DNA of 17,971 nucleotides, taken from NCBI GenBank assembly GCA_036566745.1, contig DATCVR010000067.1:1-17971 (forward strand), read 5' to 3'. Numbering within the stretch: the first letter of the stretch is position 1; each line of letters starts with the position of its first letter. Position numbers and translations under genes: made by a program. Shown piece after piece: positions 6,568-14,122 of the stretch. Source of the DNA: DATCVR01 sp036566745. GTDB taxonomy: Bacteria; Actinomycetota; Actinomycetes; Jiangellales; Jiangellaceae. Under the pieces are notes generated by a model. That model worked only from the letters and a program-made list of their open reading frames with translations. It made no database searches and was not told where the DNA came from.

Positions 6568-6981
6568 TCAGCCCTCGCAGCGGCGCTTGAGGCCCTTGGC
6601 CTCGGCATGGACGTAGCGCTCGACCCGGGTACCGAGCATCCGGCGCAGCAGCGGAGCCAGGACGCCGGTCATGGCGGCGGACAGCGTGACAGTCGTGCCG
6701 TCGTGGGCGGACGGGCGCAGGAGGTGACCGGCCGTGGTCAGGATGCCGGGCGAGCGGGACACCCAGGTGAACGAGTGTGGGGCGTCGAGGTCGGTGACCT
6801 CCCACACCGCCGTACGCAGCTTGGGCTGCTCGACCCGCGCCTTGCTGCCAACCGTCAGCGGGCCATCGTCGATGCGGGTGACCGAGATCATCGAGATGGT
6901 CCACTCCGGCCAGCGCTCGACGTCGGCCAGCACCGACCAGACCATGTCGGGCGGGGCGTCGATGTCGACCGAGATCTCCAC
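6568..6981 (-). CDS. SRPBCC/polyketide cyclase-like (START-fold) protein
   Basis: A 137-residue single-domain protein of the SRPBCC superfamily, which forms a hydrophobic ligand-binding cavity. The opening motif EISVDIDAPPDMVWSVLADV, then RWPEWT, is the classic family start, and AVWEVTDLDAPHSFTW matches the usual central strands. No catalytic residues can be assigned and the ligand is unknown. The GTG at 6981 is chosen because it begins the domain; longer readings up to 7140 run through the palindromic repeat and the end of the upstream glycosidase gene. The ribosome binding site is weak. It is 100 bp downstream of the glycosidase on the same strand but beyond repeat copy B, so it is probably not part of the sugar operon. 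A 108-bp gap separates it from the acidic-protein gene. Confidence 0.8.
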   Translation of the reverse strand: MEISVDIDAPPDMVWSVLADVERWPEWTISMISVTRIDDGPLTVGSKARVEQPKLRTAVWEVTDLDAPHSFTWVSRSPGILTTAGHLLRPSAHDGTTVTLSAAMTGVLAPLLRRMLGTRVERYVHAEAKGLKRRCEG

Positions 6982-7033
6982 GACGCTCGACGCTACCGGG
7001 CGAGCGTGAAGGTTGGCGAGGAACTTCCGGCGA

Positions 7034-7096
7034 CCCGCCTTCTGGAGGGAAAGCCACCCTTCCAGCCGGTCCGAAGCGTGATTATCCCTCCACAAG
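7034..7096. repeat. palindromic dispersed repeat, copy B (likely operon terminator)
   Basis: This 63-bp element, read on the minus strand, matches copy A (3512-3573, plus strand) at 44 of 62 positions in my ungapped hand alignment. The best-kept parts are the outer arms, CACGCTTCG and GGGTGG. The outer stem pairs 7039-7050 with 7085-7096 over 12 bp with a single G-G mismatch. The base pairs next to the GGG/CCC core differ from copy A but remain complementary (A/T here, TT/AA there), which supports a selected hairpin. The stop codon of the glycosidase gene (7084-7082) lies inside it. Confidence 0.65.
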
Positions 7097-9202
7097 GCGC
7101 AGGCCGGTGGCAGCGCGCCCGCCAGCAGCCGGTCGCACACCGGCTGCCGACACGTCCACCAGCTCGTCGCCCACCCGGACGTTGAGCAGCCGTGCCCCCG
7201 GGTCGACGTCGGCCAGCTTCGGCGCGGCCGACACCGTGCCGTCCAGCGCGACCTCCAACCCGAACAGGCCCTCGACCACCAGCGCCGCCCATGATCCGGC
7301 CGACGAGCAGGCCCAGTCGATGAGGTACGGGAACTGCGGAGGCGACTTGCGGGCGCCGCCGTTGACCGGCTCGGCCGCCTCCTCGACGAAGTGCGCCTGC
7401 CCGGGCGGGCCCTGGTTGGCGGTGCGCGCGAGTCCGGGCAACCACGCGGCGACGACGTCGGGGCGGCCCAGCTCGATCAGCGACCGTGCCGCGTCGGCGG
7501 GCCACGCCGGGTAGGCGCCGTTCCACTGGTGGTCGGGACGCAGGCTGAACGAGGCGTCGGCGTCGTAGGGGGACATCGCCCGCATCCACGACGGTGTCTG
7601 CAGCTCGCGCTGGAAGAAGTCGACCATCTCCGCACGCTGGCTGTCGCCCAGGTCGGCCCCGATCGTCATCCCCACCGTGGTGAAGTCGTAGCAGTGCCGC
7701 ACCGGGACCAGCCGGCCGTCGGGCTGGCGGGCGTGCCAGAACCCCGCGCCGTCGACATAGAGCTCCTGCACGTCGCCGACCAGGGCGTCGGCCCGGGCCC
7801 GCAGCTCGGCCGCGCCGGCGCCGTCACCGCGGAGGTCGGCCACCTCCGCCGCCGCCCGCATGCACCACACGTTGGCGGCGTTGAGGCTCGCCACTTCGTG
7901 GACGTACGAACTCACGCACTCGAGCAGGTTGTCGATCTCGCCGTAGTCGGCCAGCGCGTGCTCGCCGCGGAACTGCTCCCAGGCCAGGGCCCATTCACGC
8001 AGGTGCTCGGCGACCGGACGGCTGGGGCCGTCGGAAGCGGCCAGCGAGACCTCGAGGAACTCCGGCGCCTGGTTCCAGCGGACGAGGTCGCGGACGAGCC
8101 GCGTCATCGCGTAGTCGTTGACGGAGTACCAGTAGCCGACCGGCCCGCCGGTCTGCCATTCGGTGCCGAAGTGGCGGTGGATGTCGGTGTGGATCCAGTG
8201 CTCGATCTGGCGGCGCATCGGCACCGGGTCGAGCAGTGCGTGCACCATCGAGCTGAGGCTGAAGTCCCAGATGAACGTGGTGGTCTGCCAGTAGCGCGGC
8301 ATGAGCGTGTCGTAGGTCCGGCCCAGAACGCTCACCGGGTTGTCGCGCCGGAACCAGATGACGCCCAGCACGCCCCACCAGTACAGCCGGCGCAGCGCGT
8401 CGTTCGAGGTGGACAGGGTGGGGACGTGGCCGCTGAACTCGTCGTTGCCGGGCGTGAACGCGGCCTCGATCACGGCGTTCCAGTGCTGCTCCGAGGCCGC
8501 GACCGCGCCTGGAACGTCCACGGCCACGGCGTCGAACGCCGCCAGCGCGGCATCCTCGTCGGCGTCGGTGACGTGCACGTACCCGAACCGGTACGACGCG
8601 CCAGCGGCCACCCTCGCGACCACCTCGATCGTCCGGTCGCCGACCACGGCGTCGGCGGCGTCGACGCCCTGCACGCTCACCGCCGCGGTGTCGCGCGCCC
8701 GGCTGACCAACGCCCGGCGTCCGGCCGCCGGAGCGAGCGTGTTCGTCTCCTCCGGCGGCGTGGCCGCCAGCCACGGCTTCGGCGACTGCGTCACGCCCGA
8801 GGCGATGGCCAGGCCGAGGCGCACCTCGCGCTCGTGGCCGGTCTCGTTCGTCACCCGGATGTCGATCGCCACGCCCCGCACGCCCGGAGGCGTCACCGTC
8901 ACGCTCTCGATCAGCCACCCGTCGACCACAGCGTCGCGGTCCACCCGGTCCGGGCGCCACCGCAGGGACACCGGCTCGCCGTAGGACCGGAACAGCCGCC
9001 GGTCGACGGACAGGAGCGCGGTGATCGTGTCGCCCTGGGACACCGGGGCGAAGTTCACGCTGCGCACGCCGACGACGTCGTGGTCGACCTGGGCGACGCC
9101 GAGGAAGTTCGTCAGCCCGGGCGGGTTGACCATGTCGTCGAAGCGCTGGACGACGACGTCGCCCACGAAGTCGTCGACGGTGGGGATGAGCCGTATTGCC
9201 AT
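7082..9202 (-). CDS. cytoplasmic six-hairpin glycosidase-like protein (clan GH-G-like)
   Basis: Probably hydrolyses the imported glycoside inside the cell. The 706-residue protein has no signal peptide. Residues about 1-230 look like the beta-sandwich N-domain and about 265-650 like an (alpha/alpha)6 barrel, with WDFS at 312-315 in YWQTTTFIWDFS, GPVGYWYSVNDY at 353-364, SLNAANVWCMRAA at 439-451, DHQWNGAYPAWP at 557-568 and HFVEE at 604-608. The WDFS string recalls trehalase/GH63-type enzymes, where that Asp is the general acid. On that analogy Asp313 would be the acid and a Glu of the HFVEE region the base, but this is inference. It is the last gene of the operon, 42 bp after the esterase. 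Its final codons and stop fall in repeat copy B. The exact family and substrate are not known to me. Confidence 0.75.
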   Translation of the reverse strand: MAIRLIPTVDDFVGDVVVQRFDDMVNPPGLTNFLGVAQVDHDVVGVRSVNFAPVSQGDTITALLSVDRRLFRSYGEPVSLRWRPDRVDRDAVVDGWLIESVTVTPPGVRGVAIDIRVTNETGHEREVRLGLAIASGVTQSPKPWLAATPPEETNTLAPAAGRRALVSRARDTAAVSVQGVDAADAVVGDRTIEVVARVAAGASYRFGYVHVTDADEDAALAAFDAVAVDVPGAVAASEQHWNAVIEAAFTPGNDEFSGHVPTLSTSNDALRRLYWWGVLGVIWFRRDNPVSVLGRTYDTLMPRYWQTTTFIWDFSLSSMVHALLDPVPMRRQIEHWIHTDIHRHFGTEWQTGGPVGYWYSVNDYAMTRLVRDLVRWNQAPEFLEVSLAASDGPSRPVAEHLREWALAWEQFRGEHALADYGEIDNLLECVSSYVHEVASLNAANVWCMRAAAEVADLRGDGAGAAELRARADALVGDVQELYVDGAGFWHARQPDGRLVPVRHCYDFTTVGMTIGADLGDSQRAEMVDFFQRELQTPSWMRAMSPYDADASFSLRPDHQWNGAYPAWPADAARSLIELGRPDVVAAWLPGLARTANQGPPGQAHFVEEAAEPVNGGARKSPPQFPYLIDWACSSAGSWAALVVEGLFGLEVALDGTVSAAPKLADVDPGARLLNVRVGDELVDVSAAGVRPAAGGRAATGLRLVEG

Positions 9203-9244
9203 GGGAGTCCGTCCTGGCGGTGCGTCGGGTCGAAAATGGGCAGG

Positions 9245-10237
9245 TCAGGGGGCGGCGGGGGTGGAACGAGGCGCGCCGAGCACGCGGTGCGCCCACGCGA
9301 CGGCCAGCCCGTCGTCGTCGATGCCGCCACCCTCGTGCCCGTTGTAGGGGTGGATGACGACATCGGGTTCGGTGGTCATGGCGTTGATCGCGGCGAAGAT
9401 CGACGACGGCGGGCACACGTCGTCCATCAGCCCTATCGAGAACCACGCCGGACAGGTGATCCGGGCGGCCAGAAAGGCGTTGTCGACGTGGTCGATCACA
9501 TGGAGCGCCGCCTCGGCGCGCTCTCGGTGGACACCGAGGTAGCGGCGGAGCTCGGCGTACGGGTCGCGGTCGGTGACGACGACGGCGCGTGCCACACCGC
9601 ACAGGTACGGCACCCGCGCCGCGACCGCAGCTACGTCGCTGGACAGGGCAGCCGCGGCCAGCGCGATGGCGCCGCCCTGGCTCGACCCGGTCACCACCAC
9701 CCGCGCGGGGTCGGCCCCGGGCAGCGCACGTGCGGCGTCGACGGCCCGCACGGCGTCGGCGTAGACCCGCCGGTAGTAGTAGTCGTCGATCGAGTCGATG
9801 CCCTTGGTGAGGAACCCCGGCGAGCTCGACCCGGTGCCGTGCGGGTCCGGCGTGTCGCCGACGTTCCACACCCCGCCCTGCCCCCGTGTGTCGACCACGA
9901 GGTGCGCGAAGCCGGAGCTGGCCCACATCAGCCGCTCCCACGGCCGGCCCCGCCCGCCGCCGTAGCCGATGTACTCGACGGCCACCGGCAGTGGTCCGGT
10001 GGCACCGGCCGGACGGACCAGCCAGCCGCGCACCCGCTCGCCGCCGAACCCGGCGAAGGACACGTCGGACACGTCGAGGGTGGTCAGCGGCGTGTCGACC
10101 GGAGCGAGGGTGACGTCGCTGTCGTAGGTCCGCGCCTCGTCGAGCGTGCGGGCCCAGAACGCATCGAGGCCGACCGGCTCGCTGCGGTGGTAGCGATACG
10201 CCCGGAGGTCCTCCAGCGGCAGGTCGAACTGCGCCAT
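9245..10237 (-). CDS. CE7-family acetyl esterase (acetylxylan esterase/cephalosporin-C deacetylase type)
   Basis: An alpha/beta-hydrolase of 330 residues that removes O-acetyl groups from small sugars or oligosaccharides. The CE7 hallmarks are all present: RGQGG at 118-122 after VVDT, the nucleophile motif GSSQGG with Ser186, the acid in LMDDVCPPS (Asp272) and the base in NGHEGG (His301), as well as the DYYYRRVYADAVRAV helix around 151-166. There is no signal peptide, as is usual for CE7, so it acts on imported substrate. The ATG at 10237 shares its first base with the TGA of the enolase-superfamily gene (TGATG), which fixes the start and implies coupling. It lies between the dehydratase and the glycosidase in the sugar operon, suggesting that the imported substrate is acetylated. 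Confidence 0.92.
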   Translation of the reverse strand: MAQFDLPLEDLRAYRYHRSEPVGLDAFWARTLDEARTYDSDVTLAPVDTPLTTLDVSDVSFAGFGGERVRGWLVRPAGATGPLPVAVEYIGYGGGRGRPWERLMWASSGFAHLVVDTRGQGGVWNVGDTPDPHGTGSSSPGFLTKGIDSIDDYYYRRVYADAVRAVDAARALPGADPARVVVTGSSQGGAIALAAAALSSDVAAVAARVPYLCGVARAVVVTDRDPYAELRRYLGVHRERAEAALHVIDHVDNAFLAARITCPAWFSIGLMDDVCPPSSIFAAINAMTTEPDVVIHPYNGHEGGGIDDDGLAVAWAHRVLGAPRSTPAAP

Positions 10238-11508
10238 CAGGGCCGCCCGCCAGGGTCGTACGTGCGGGTCAGGTCGACCGGACCGCTCACCGTCGGGTCG
10301 GCCCAGTCGTTGTTCGGCAGCAGCGGGTACCAGCCCGGGCGGCCCGGGTCGCGGTCGTACGGGTAGCCGCCCAGCTCCTTGTACAGCTCGGCGTACTCGG
10401 CGAGCTTGTCGCGGTCGAGGCTGACGCCCAGGCCCGGGCCCGTGGGGACGTCGATGGCGCCGTCGCGGTACGTGAGCTTGCCGCCCTCGACGATATCGTC
10501 GGTGAGGTGGTGGTAGTGCGCGTCGGCGGCGAAGGAGAGGTTGGGCACGACCCCGCCGAGGTGCAGCATCGTCGCCAGCTGGATGCCCAGCTCGCCCGAG
10601 GAGTGCACGGCCACGCCGAGCTGGAACGTGTCGCAGACCCCGGCCGCCTTGATGCAGGCGCGGATACCGCCCCAGAACGTGGTGTCGAGCAGGATCACGT
10701 CCACCGCGGGGTCGCGGACGTTGGCGGCGAGCTGCTCGAAGTTGACCACCACCGTGTTGGTGGCGATCGGCAGGCTGGTCTTCTCTCGGACCCGTCGCAG
10801 CCCGTTGAGGCCGTACGTCGGGTCCTCGAGGTAATCGTTGTTGAGGCCCTCGATGGCCTTGGCGAAGCGCACGCCGTCCTCCGCCGACCACGCACCGTTG
10901 GGGTCGTGGCGCAGGCGGTCCTGCGGGAAGGCCGCCGCCAGAGCGCGGTAGCACTCCAGCTCGTACTCCGGCGAGAACACCCCGCCCTTGAGCTTGTGGG
11001 CGCTGAACCCGTGCTCGGCCTTGAGCGCCCGGGCGTGCTCGACCAGCTGCTCGGGCGTGCGGACCTCGCCGGAGCCGTCGGGCCCGGGATACCGGAAGAA
11101 CAGGTAGCTGGCGAAGGGCACGCGGTCACGGACGGTGCCGCCGAGTAGCTCGTGCACCGGCACCCCGAGGTGCTGGCCCTGGAGGTCGAGGCAGGCGAAC
11201 TCAATGGCGGCCAGCAACTGGGTGCGGTTGTTGTAGAGGCTCGCGGTGGGGTTGGCCAGCATGAACCGCAACGCCTCGGTTCGCGCCGGATCGTGCCCGA
11301 CGAGGTATTCGCGCAACGCGCGCACGGCCTCCTCGGCGCTCTGCCCGCCGCCGCCCATCTCGCCCAGGCCGATCAACCCGTTGTCGGCCTCGACCTCCAC
11401 GATGGTGCGCACGAAGCGCCCCCAATGGGCGCCGTTGCTGTGCCGCAATGGCGCCTCCAGCGGCACCGTCACGGTGGTCGCACGCACGTCGGCGATCCGC
11501 AATGTCAT
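10237..11508 (-). CDS. enolase-superfamily sugar-acid dehydratase (glucarate dehydratase-like)
   Basis: Likely dehydrates an aldonic or aldaric acid to a 2-keto-3-deoxy acid in the cytoplasm. The 423-residue protein has the capping domain (about 1-130) and a (beta/alpha)7-beta barrel. Visible active-site elements are the K-x-K pair Lys172/Lys174 (HKLKGG), metal ligands Asp202 (DPNGAWS), Glu228 (LEDP) and Asn251 (TNT), and the Asp275/His302 dyad (LLDTTFW, VHSSGE). The KLKGG, DPNGAWS and TN elements are those of the glucarate dehydratase group. However, the E. coli-type HSNNH motif is HSSGE here, so the substrate may differ. An extra Tyr/Pro/Trp/Asp-rich tail (about 380-423) follows the barrel. 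The ATG at 11508 overlaps the SDR stop as ATGA. Confidence 0.88.
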   Translation of the reverse strand: MTLRIADVRATTVTVPLEAPLRHSNGAHWGRFVRTIVEVEADNGLIGLGEMGGGGQSAEEAVRALREYLVGHDPARTEALRFMLANPTASLYNNRTQLLAAIEFACLDLQGQHLGVPVHELLGGTVRDRVPFASYLFFRYPGPDGSGEVRTPEQLVEHARALKAEHGFSAHKLKGGVFSPEYELECYRALAAAFPQDRLRHDPNGAWSAEDGVRFAKAIEGLNNDYLEDPTYGLNGLRRVREKTSLPIATNTVVVNFEQLAANVRDPAVDVILLDTTFWGGIRACIKAAGVCDTFQLGVAVHSSGELGIQLATMLHLGGVVPNLSFAADAHYHHLTDDIVEGGKLTYRDGAIDVPTGPGLGVSLDRDKLAEYAELYKELGGYPYDRDPGRPGWYPLLPNNDWADPTVSGPVDLTRTYDPGGRP

Positions 11509-12317
11509 CGATCCTTCCCCGGGTGGGACTCGGGCAGCGCCACTCCCAGCGCTGCCATCACTCCGCCGTCGACCTTGAGGTCAGCGCCGGTGACGAAGCC
11601 GGCCTGCGGGCTCGCGAGGTAGGCGACTGCGGCGGCCACCTCGGAGGCCTGGGCCACGCGGCCGATCGGATGGGTCCGGCCCCACTCGGCCACGACGTCG
11701 TCGACCGGGCGGCCGTCGCTGAACAGCTCCGCCGCCCACCGCAACATCGGCGTGTCGACCGAGCCCGGGCAGACCGCGTTGACCCGCACCCCGTCGCGGG
11801 CATGGTCGACAGCCATCGCCCGCACGAGCGACAGGAGGGCGCCCTTGGTCGCGGCGTAGGCGGCGACCCCGGCCTGCGAGGCATAGGCCTGGATAGACGA
11901 GACGACCACGACCGAGCCGCCCCCACCGCGTTTGACCAGCGGCATCAGCGAGTGACACACCGAGAAGACCCCGCGCAGGTTCACCCCGACGACCTCGTCG
12001 AAGAGTGCCAGGCTGGTCTCCTCGACCGTGCCGTAGCGCTGGATCCCGGCGGCGCAGACCAGCACGTCGAGGCTGCCGTGGCGCTCGTCCAGCGCCGCGG
12101 CCACCCGCTCGACGGCCGAGTCGTCGGCGACGTCGAGCAGGTGCGTCTCAACCGCCCAGCCGGCCTCGTCGGCCCGCCTCGCGAGTGCGGACAGAGCGGC
12201 GGAGTCGCGGTCGAGCGCCACCACGAGGTCGCCGTCGGCCGCCAGCCGCTCGACGACGGCTCGCCCGATGCCGGCGCCGCCGCCGGTGACTGCCGAGACC
12301 CGTCGATCCGTTGCCAT
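11505..12317 (-). CDS. SDR-family NAD(P)-dependent dehydrogenase
   Basis: A classical short-chain dehydrogenase of 270 residues. The nucleotide-binding motif TGGGAGIG is at 11-18, and Asp36 at the end of the second strand favours NAD. CAAG is at 88-91, Asn113 in VNLRG, and the catalytic Ser141 and Tyr154-x3-Lys158 (YAATK) are in place, followed by PGSVDTPM at 184-191. In this operon it most likely oxidises the released sugar to a lactone/aldonic acid ahead of the dehydratase, as in non-phosphorylative sugar pathways, but the substrate is inferred from context only. Its start lies 12 bp after the permease stop with GGGAGGG just before the ATG, and its stop overlaps the start of the dehydratase gene. 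Confidence 0.92.
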   Translation of the reverse strand: MATDRRVSAVTGGGAGIGRAVVERLAADGDLVVALDRDSAALSALARRADEAGWAVETHLLDVADDSAVERVAAALDERHGSLDVLVCAAGIQRYGTVEETSLALFDEVVGVNLRGVFSVCHSLMPLVKRGGGGSVVVVSSIQAYASQAGVAAYAATKGALLSLVRAMAVDHARDGVRVNAVCPGSVDTPMLRWAAELFSDGRPVDDVVAEWGRTHPIGRVAQASEVAAAVAYLASPQAGFVTGADLKVDGGVMAALGVALPESHPGKDR

Positions 12318-12329
12318 GAGCCCTCCCGC

Positions 12330-13145
12330 TCAGAACTGGCCGAGGTTGAGACCCCGCGTGAAGATCCGCTGGGTGGACAGGAACAGCACGACCGTGGGCA
12401 AGGACACCAGCAGGCCGCCGGCCAGCACGGTCGGCAGCGCGGAACCACCGTAGGTGCTCTGCAGGCTGGTCAGCGCGGTCATCAACGGGCGCACGTCGGA
12501 CGACTGGCTCAGCGTCAGGCCCAGCAGGAGGTCGTTCCAGATGAACGTCGCCTGCAGGATGAACACCGCCACCAGGGCGCTGCCCGACATCGGCAGGTAG
12601 ATGCGCCAGAAGATCCGCCAGGTGGTGGCACCGTCCATGACCGCGGCCTCGAAGACGTGGTGCGCGATGCCTCCGAGGAAGTTGCGCATCACCAGCGCCG
12701 AGAACGGCACGCTGATCGCGGTGTAGACGGCGATCAGCCCGAGGCGGGTGTCGTAGACGCCGGTCTGCGCGTAGCCGACGAACAGCGGCATCAGCACCAT
12801 CTGCAGCGGGAAGACGGTGCCGCCGAAGACCAGCACGAACCAGAAGAAGCCGTGCCGCAGCTTCAGCGCGACGATCGCGAACCCGATGGCCGCGCCGGCG
12901 AGCACCGCCAGCGCGGGCGCGACGACGCTGTAGATCGCCGTGCTCGTGACGGCGTCTGCCAGGCCGGCCTTGTCCCAGGCGTCGGCGATGTTGTCGAAGA
13001 GCGCGAACTCGCCCACGAAGCGCCAGACGTTGTCCCGTGCGTAGTCCGCCGACGACTTCGACGAGTTCACCAGAAGCAGGTAGATCGGGGCCAGCCAGAT
13101 CAGTCCCAGGACCGACAGGACCAGAGGCCGGAGAACCTTCGTCAT
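12330..13145 (-). CDS. carbohydrate ABC transporter permease, MalG-type
   Basis: Second inner-membrane permease of a CUT1-type sugar importer, 271 residues with about six membrane segments (first at about 7-27). The EAA loop that contacts the ATPase is at about 166-185 (EAAVMDGATTWRIFWRIYLP), and the C-terminus ends in the typical STQRIFTRGL string. It starts 13 bp after the MalF-type permease with GAGGG upstream and is followed 12 bp later by the SDR gene. No ATPase gene lies in the cluster, so a shared MsiK-like ATPase elsewhere probably drives it. Confidence 0.92.
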   Translation of the reverse strand: MTKVLRPLVLSVLGLIWLAPIYLLLVNSSKSSADYARDNVWRFVGEFALFDNIADAWDKAGLADAVTSTAIYSVVAPALAVLAGAAIGFAIVALKLRHGFFWFVLVFGGTVFPLQMVLMPLFVGYAQTGVYDTRLGLIAVYTAISVPFSALVMRNFLGGIAHHVFEAAVMDGATTWRIFWRIYLPMSGSALVAVFILQATFIWNDLLLGLTLSQSSDVRPLMTALTSLQSTYGGSALPTVLAGGLLVSLPTVVLFLSTQRIFTRGLNLGQF

Positions 13146-13158
13146 CGCGATCGCCCTC

Positions 13159-14082
13159 TCAGATCGCGTGCCGCTCGGAGAGCTGGCGGCGCAGGTAGGT
13201 GATGGACGCGACGAAGGTGACCAGGCTCAGGAACAGCGCGATCGCCGAGCCCAGGCCGTAGTTGCTCTGCACGAACGTCTCGCGGTACATGGTCAGGGCC
13301 AGGGTCTCGGAGTTCCGGCCCGGCCCGCCCTGGGTCATGATCCAGACAATGTCGAAGGTCTTCAGACTGGCCACGATCGACAACCCGACCACCACGGTCG
13401 TCAGCGGCCGGAGCATCGGCCAGAGGAAGTGCCGGAACAACGTCCATCCCGAGGCACCGTCGAGCCGCGCGGCCTCCAGCGGCTCCTGCGGGATCGACTG
13501 CAAGCCGATGACGAAGAGCAACGCGTTGACGCCCGTCGCCTGCCATGCGGCCGCGCCGATCATGACCAGCGTGTTGGTCGGCGAGTCGATCAGCCAGCGG
13601 GTGTCGCCCCCGGGCAGGCCGAGCGCGTCGAGCGCCTGGCTGAGCCCGCCGCCGGTCTCGAGCACGAACTTCCACACCACACCCACCGCGACGCCGGAGA
13701 TCGCGTACGGGATGAGGAACGGCAGCCGGAACCAGCCGCCGAACCTCCTCCCGTGCGTGAGGACCGCCACGAGCAGCCCCAGGCCTACCGGCACCGTGAT
13801 GGTGCCCACGACCCAGATGACGGTGTTGCGCAGCGAGGTGAGCAGGCTGGGATCGGCGAACATCTCGCGGTAGTTCTCGATGCCGACCCACGCGGGAGAG
13901 CCGAGCCCGTTGTACTCGGTGAAGCTGATCACGGCCGTCCAGATGAACGGCAGGTAGAGCAGCACGGCGACGACGAGGATCGCCGGGACGCTGAAGCCCC
14001 GCGCCGACCACCGGTAGGGGACCTTGCCCTTGCTGCTGCCTGCCGTGGTTCCGGCTGGTGCGGCTGTCATCAGCGCCGCCAT
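13159..14082 (-). CDS. carbohydrate ABC transporter permease, MalF-type
   Basis: First inner-membrane permease of the same CUT1 importer, 307 residues. A cytoplasmic N-terminal tail (about 1-30) is followed by about six membrane segments starting at about 31-54. The EAA loop is at about 203-222 (EAARLDGASGWTLFRHFLWP), and TQGGPGRNSETLALTMY (250-266) is the conserved stretch of this family. The ATG at 14082 has GGAGGA nine bases upstream and is preferred over an in-frame ATG at 14070. The gene follows the binding-protein gene by 40 bp. The first FTEYNGL motif (54-60) is also typical of MalF-like sugar permeases. Confidence 0.93.
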   Translation of the reverse strand: MAALMTAAPAGTTAGSSKGKVPYRWSARGFSVPAILVVAVLLYLPFIWTAVISFTEYNGLGSPAWVGIENYREMFADPSLLTSLRNTVIWVVGTITVPVGLGLLVAVLTHGRRFGGWFRLPFLIPYAISGVAVGVVWKFVLETGGGLSQALDALGLPGGDTRWLIDSPTNTLVMIGAAAWQATGVNALLFVIGLQSIPQEPLEAARLDGASGWTLFRHFLWPMLRPLTTVVVGLSIVASLKTFDIVWIMTQGGPGRNSETLALTMYRETFVQSNYGLGSAIALFLSLVTFVASITYLRRQLSERHAI

Positions 14083-14122
14083 GCGCTCGTCTCCTCCCGT
14101 GCGGGTCCGGTGGGCCAGGACG

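Noticed and set aside
6982..7140. Longer start of the SRPBCC protein up to 7140
   Set aside because: The extra residues are encoded by the palindromic repeat and the 3' end of the glycosidase gene; the SRPBCC domain begins at the GTG at 6981.
7391..10366. A 991-codon open frame on the plus strand
   Set aside because: It lies antisense to the esterase, the glycosidase and part of the dehydratase gene. Its translation is rich in Arg, Gly, Val and His without domain motifs, as expected for a shadow frame in GC-rich DNA.
11448..13202. A 584-codon plus-strand frame opposite the SDR and permease genes
   Set aside because: It is low in hydrophobic residues, His/Gln/Arg-rich and antisense to two convincing genes.
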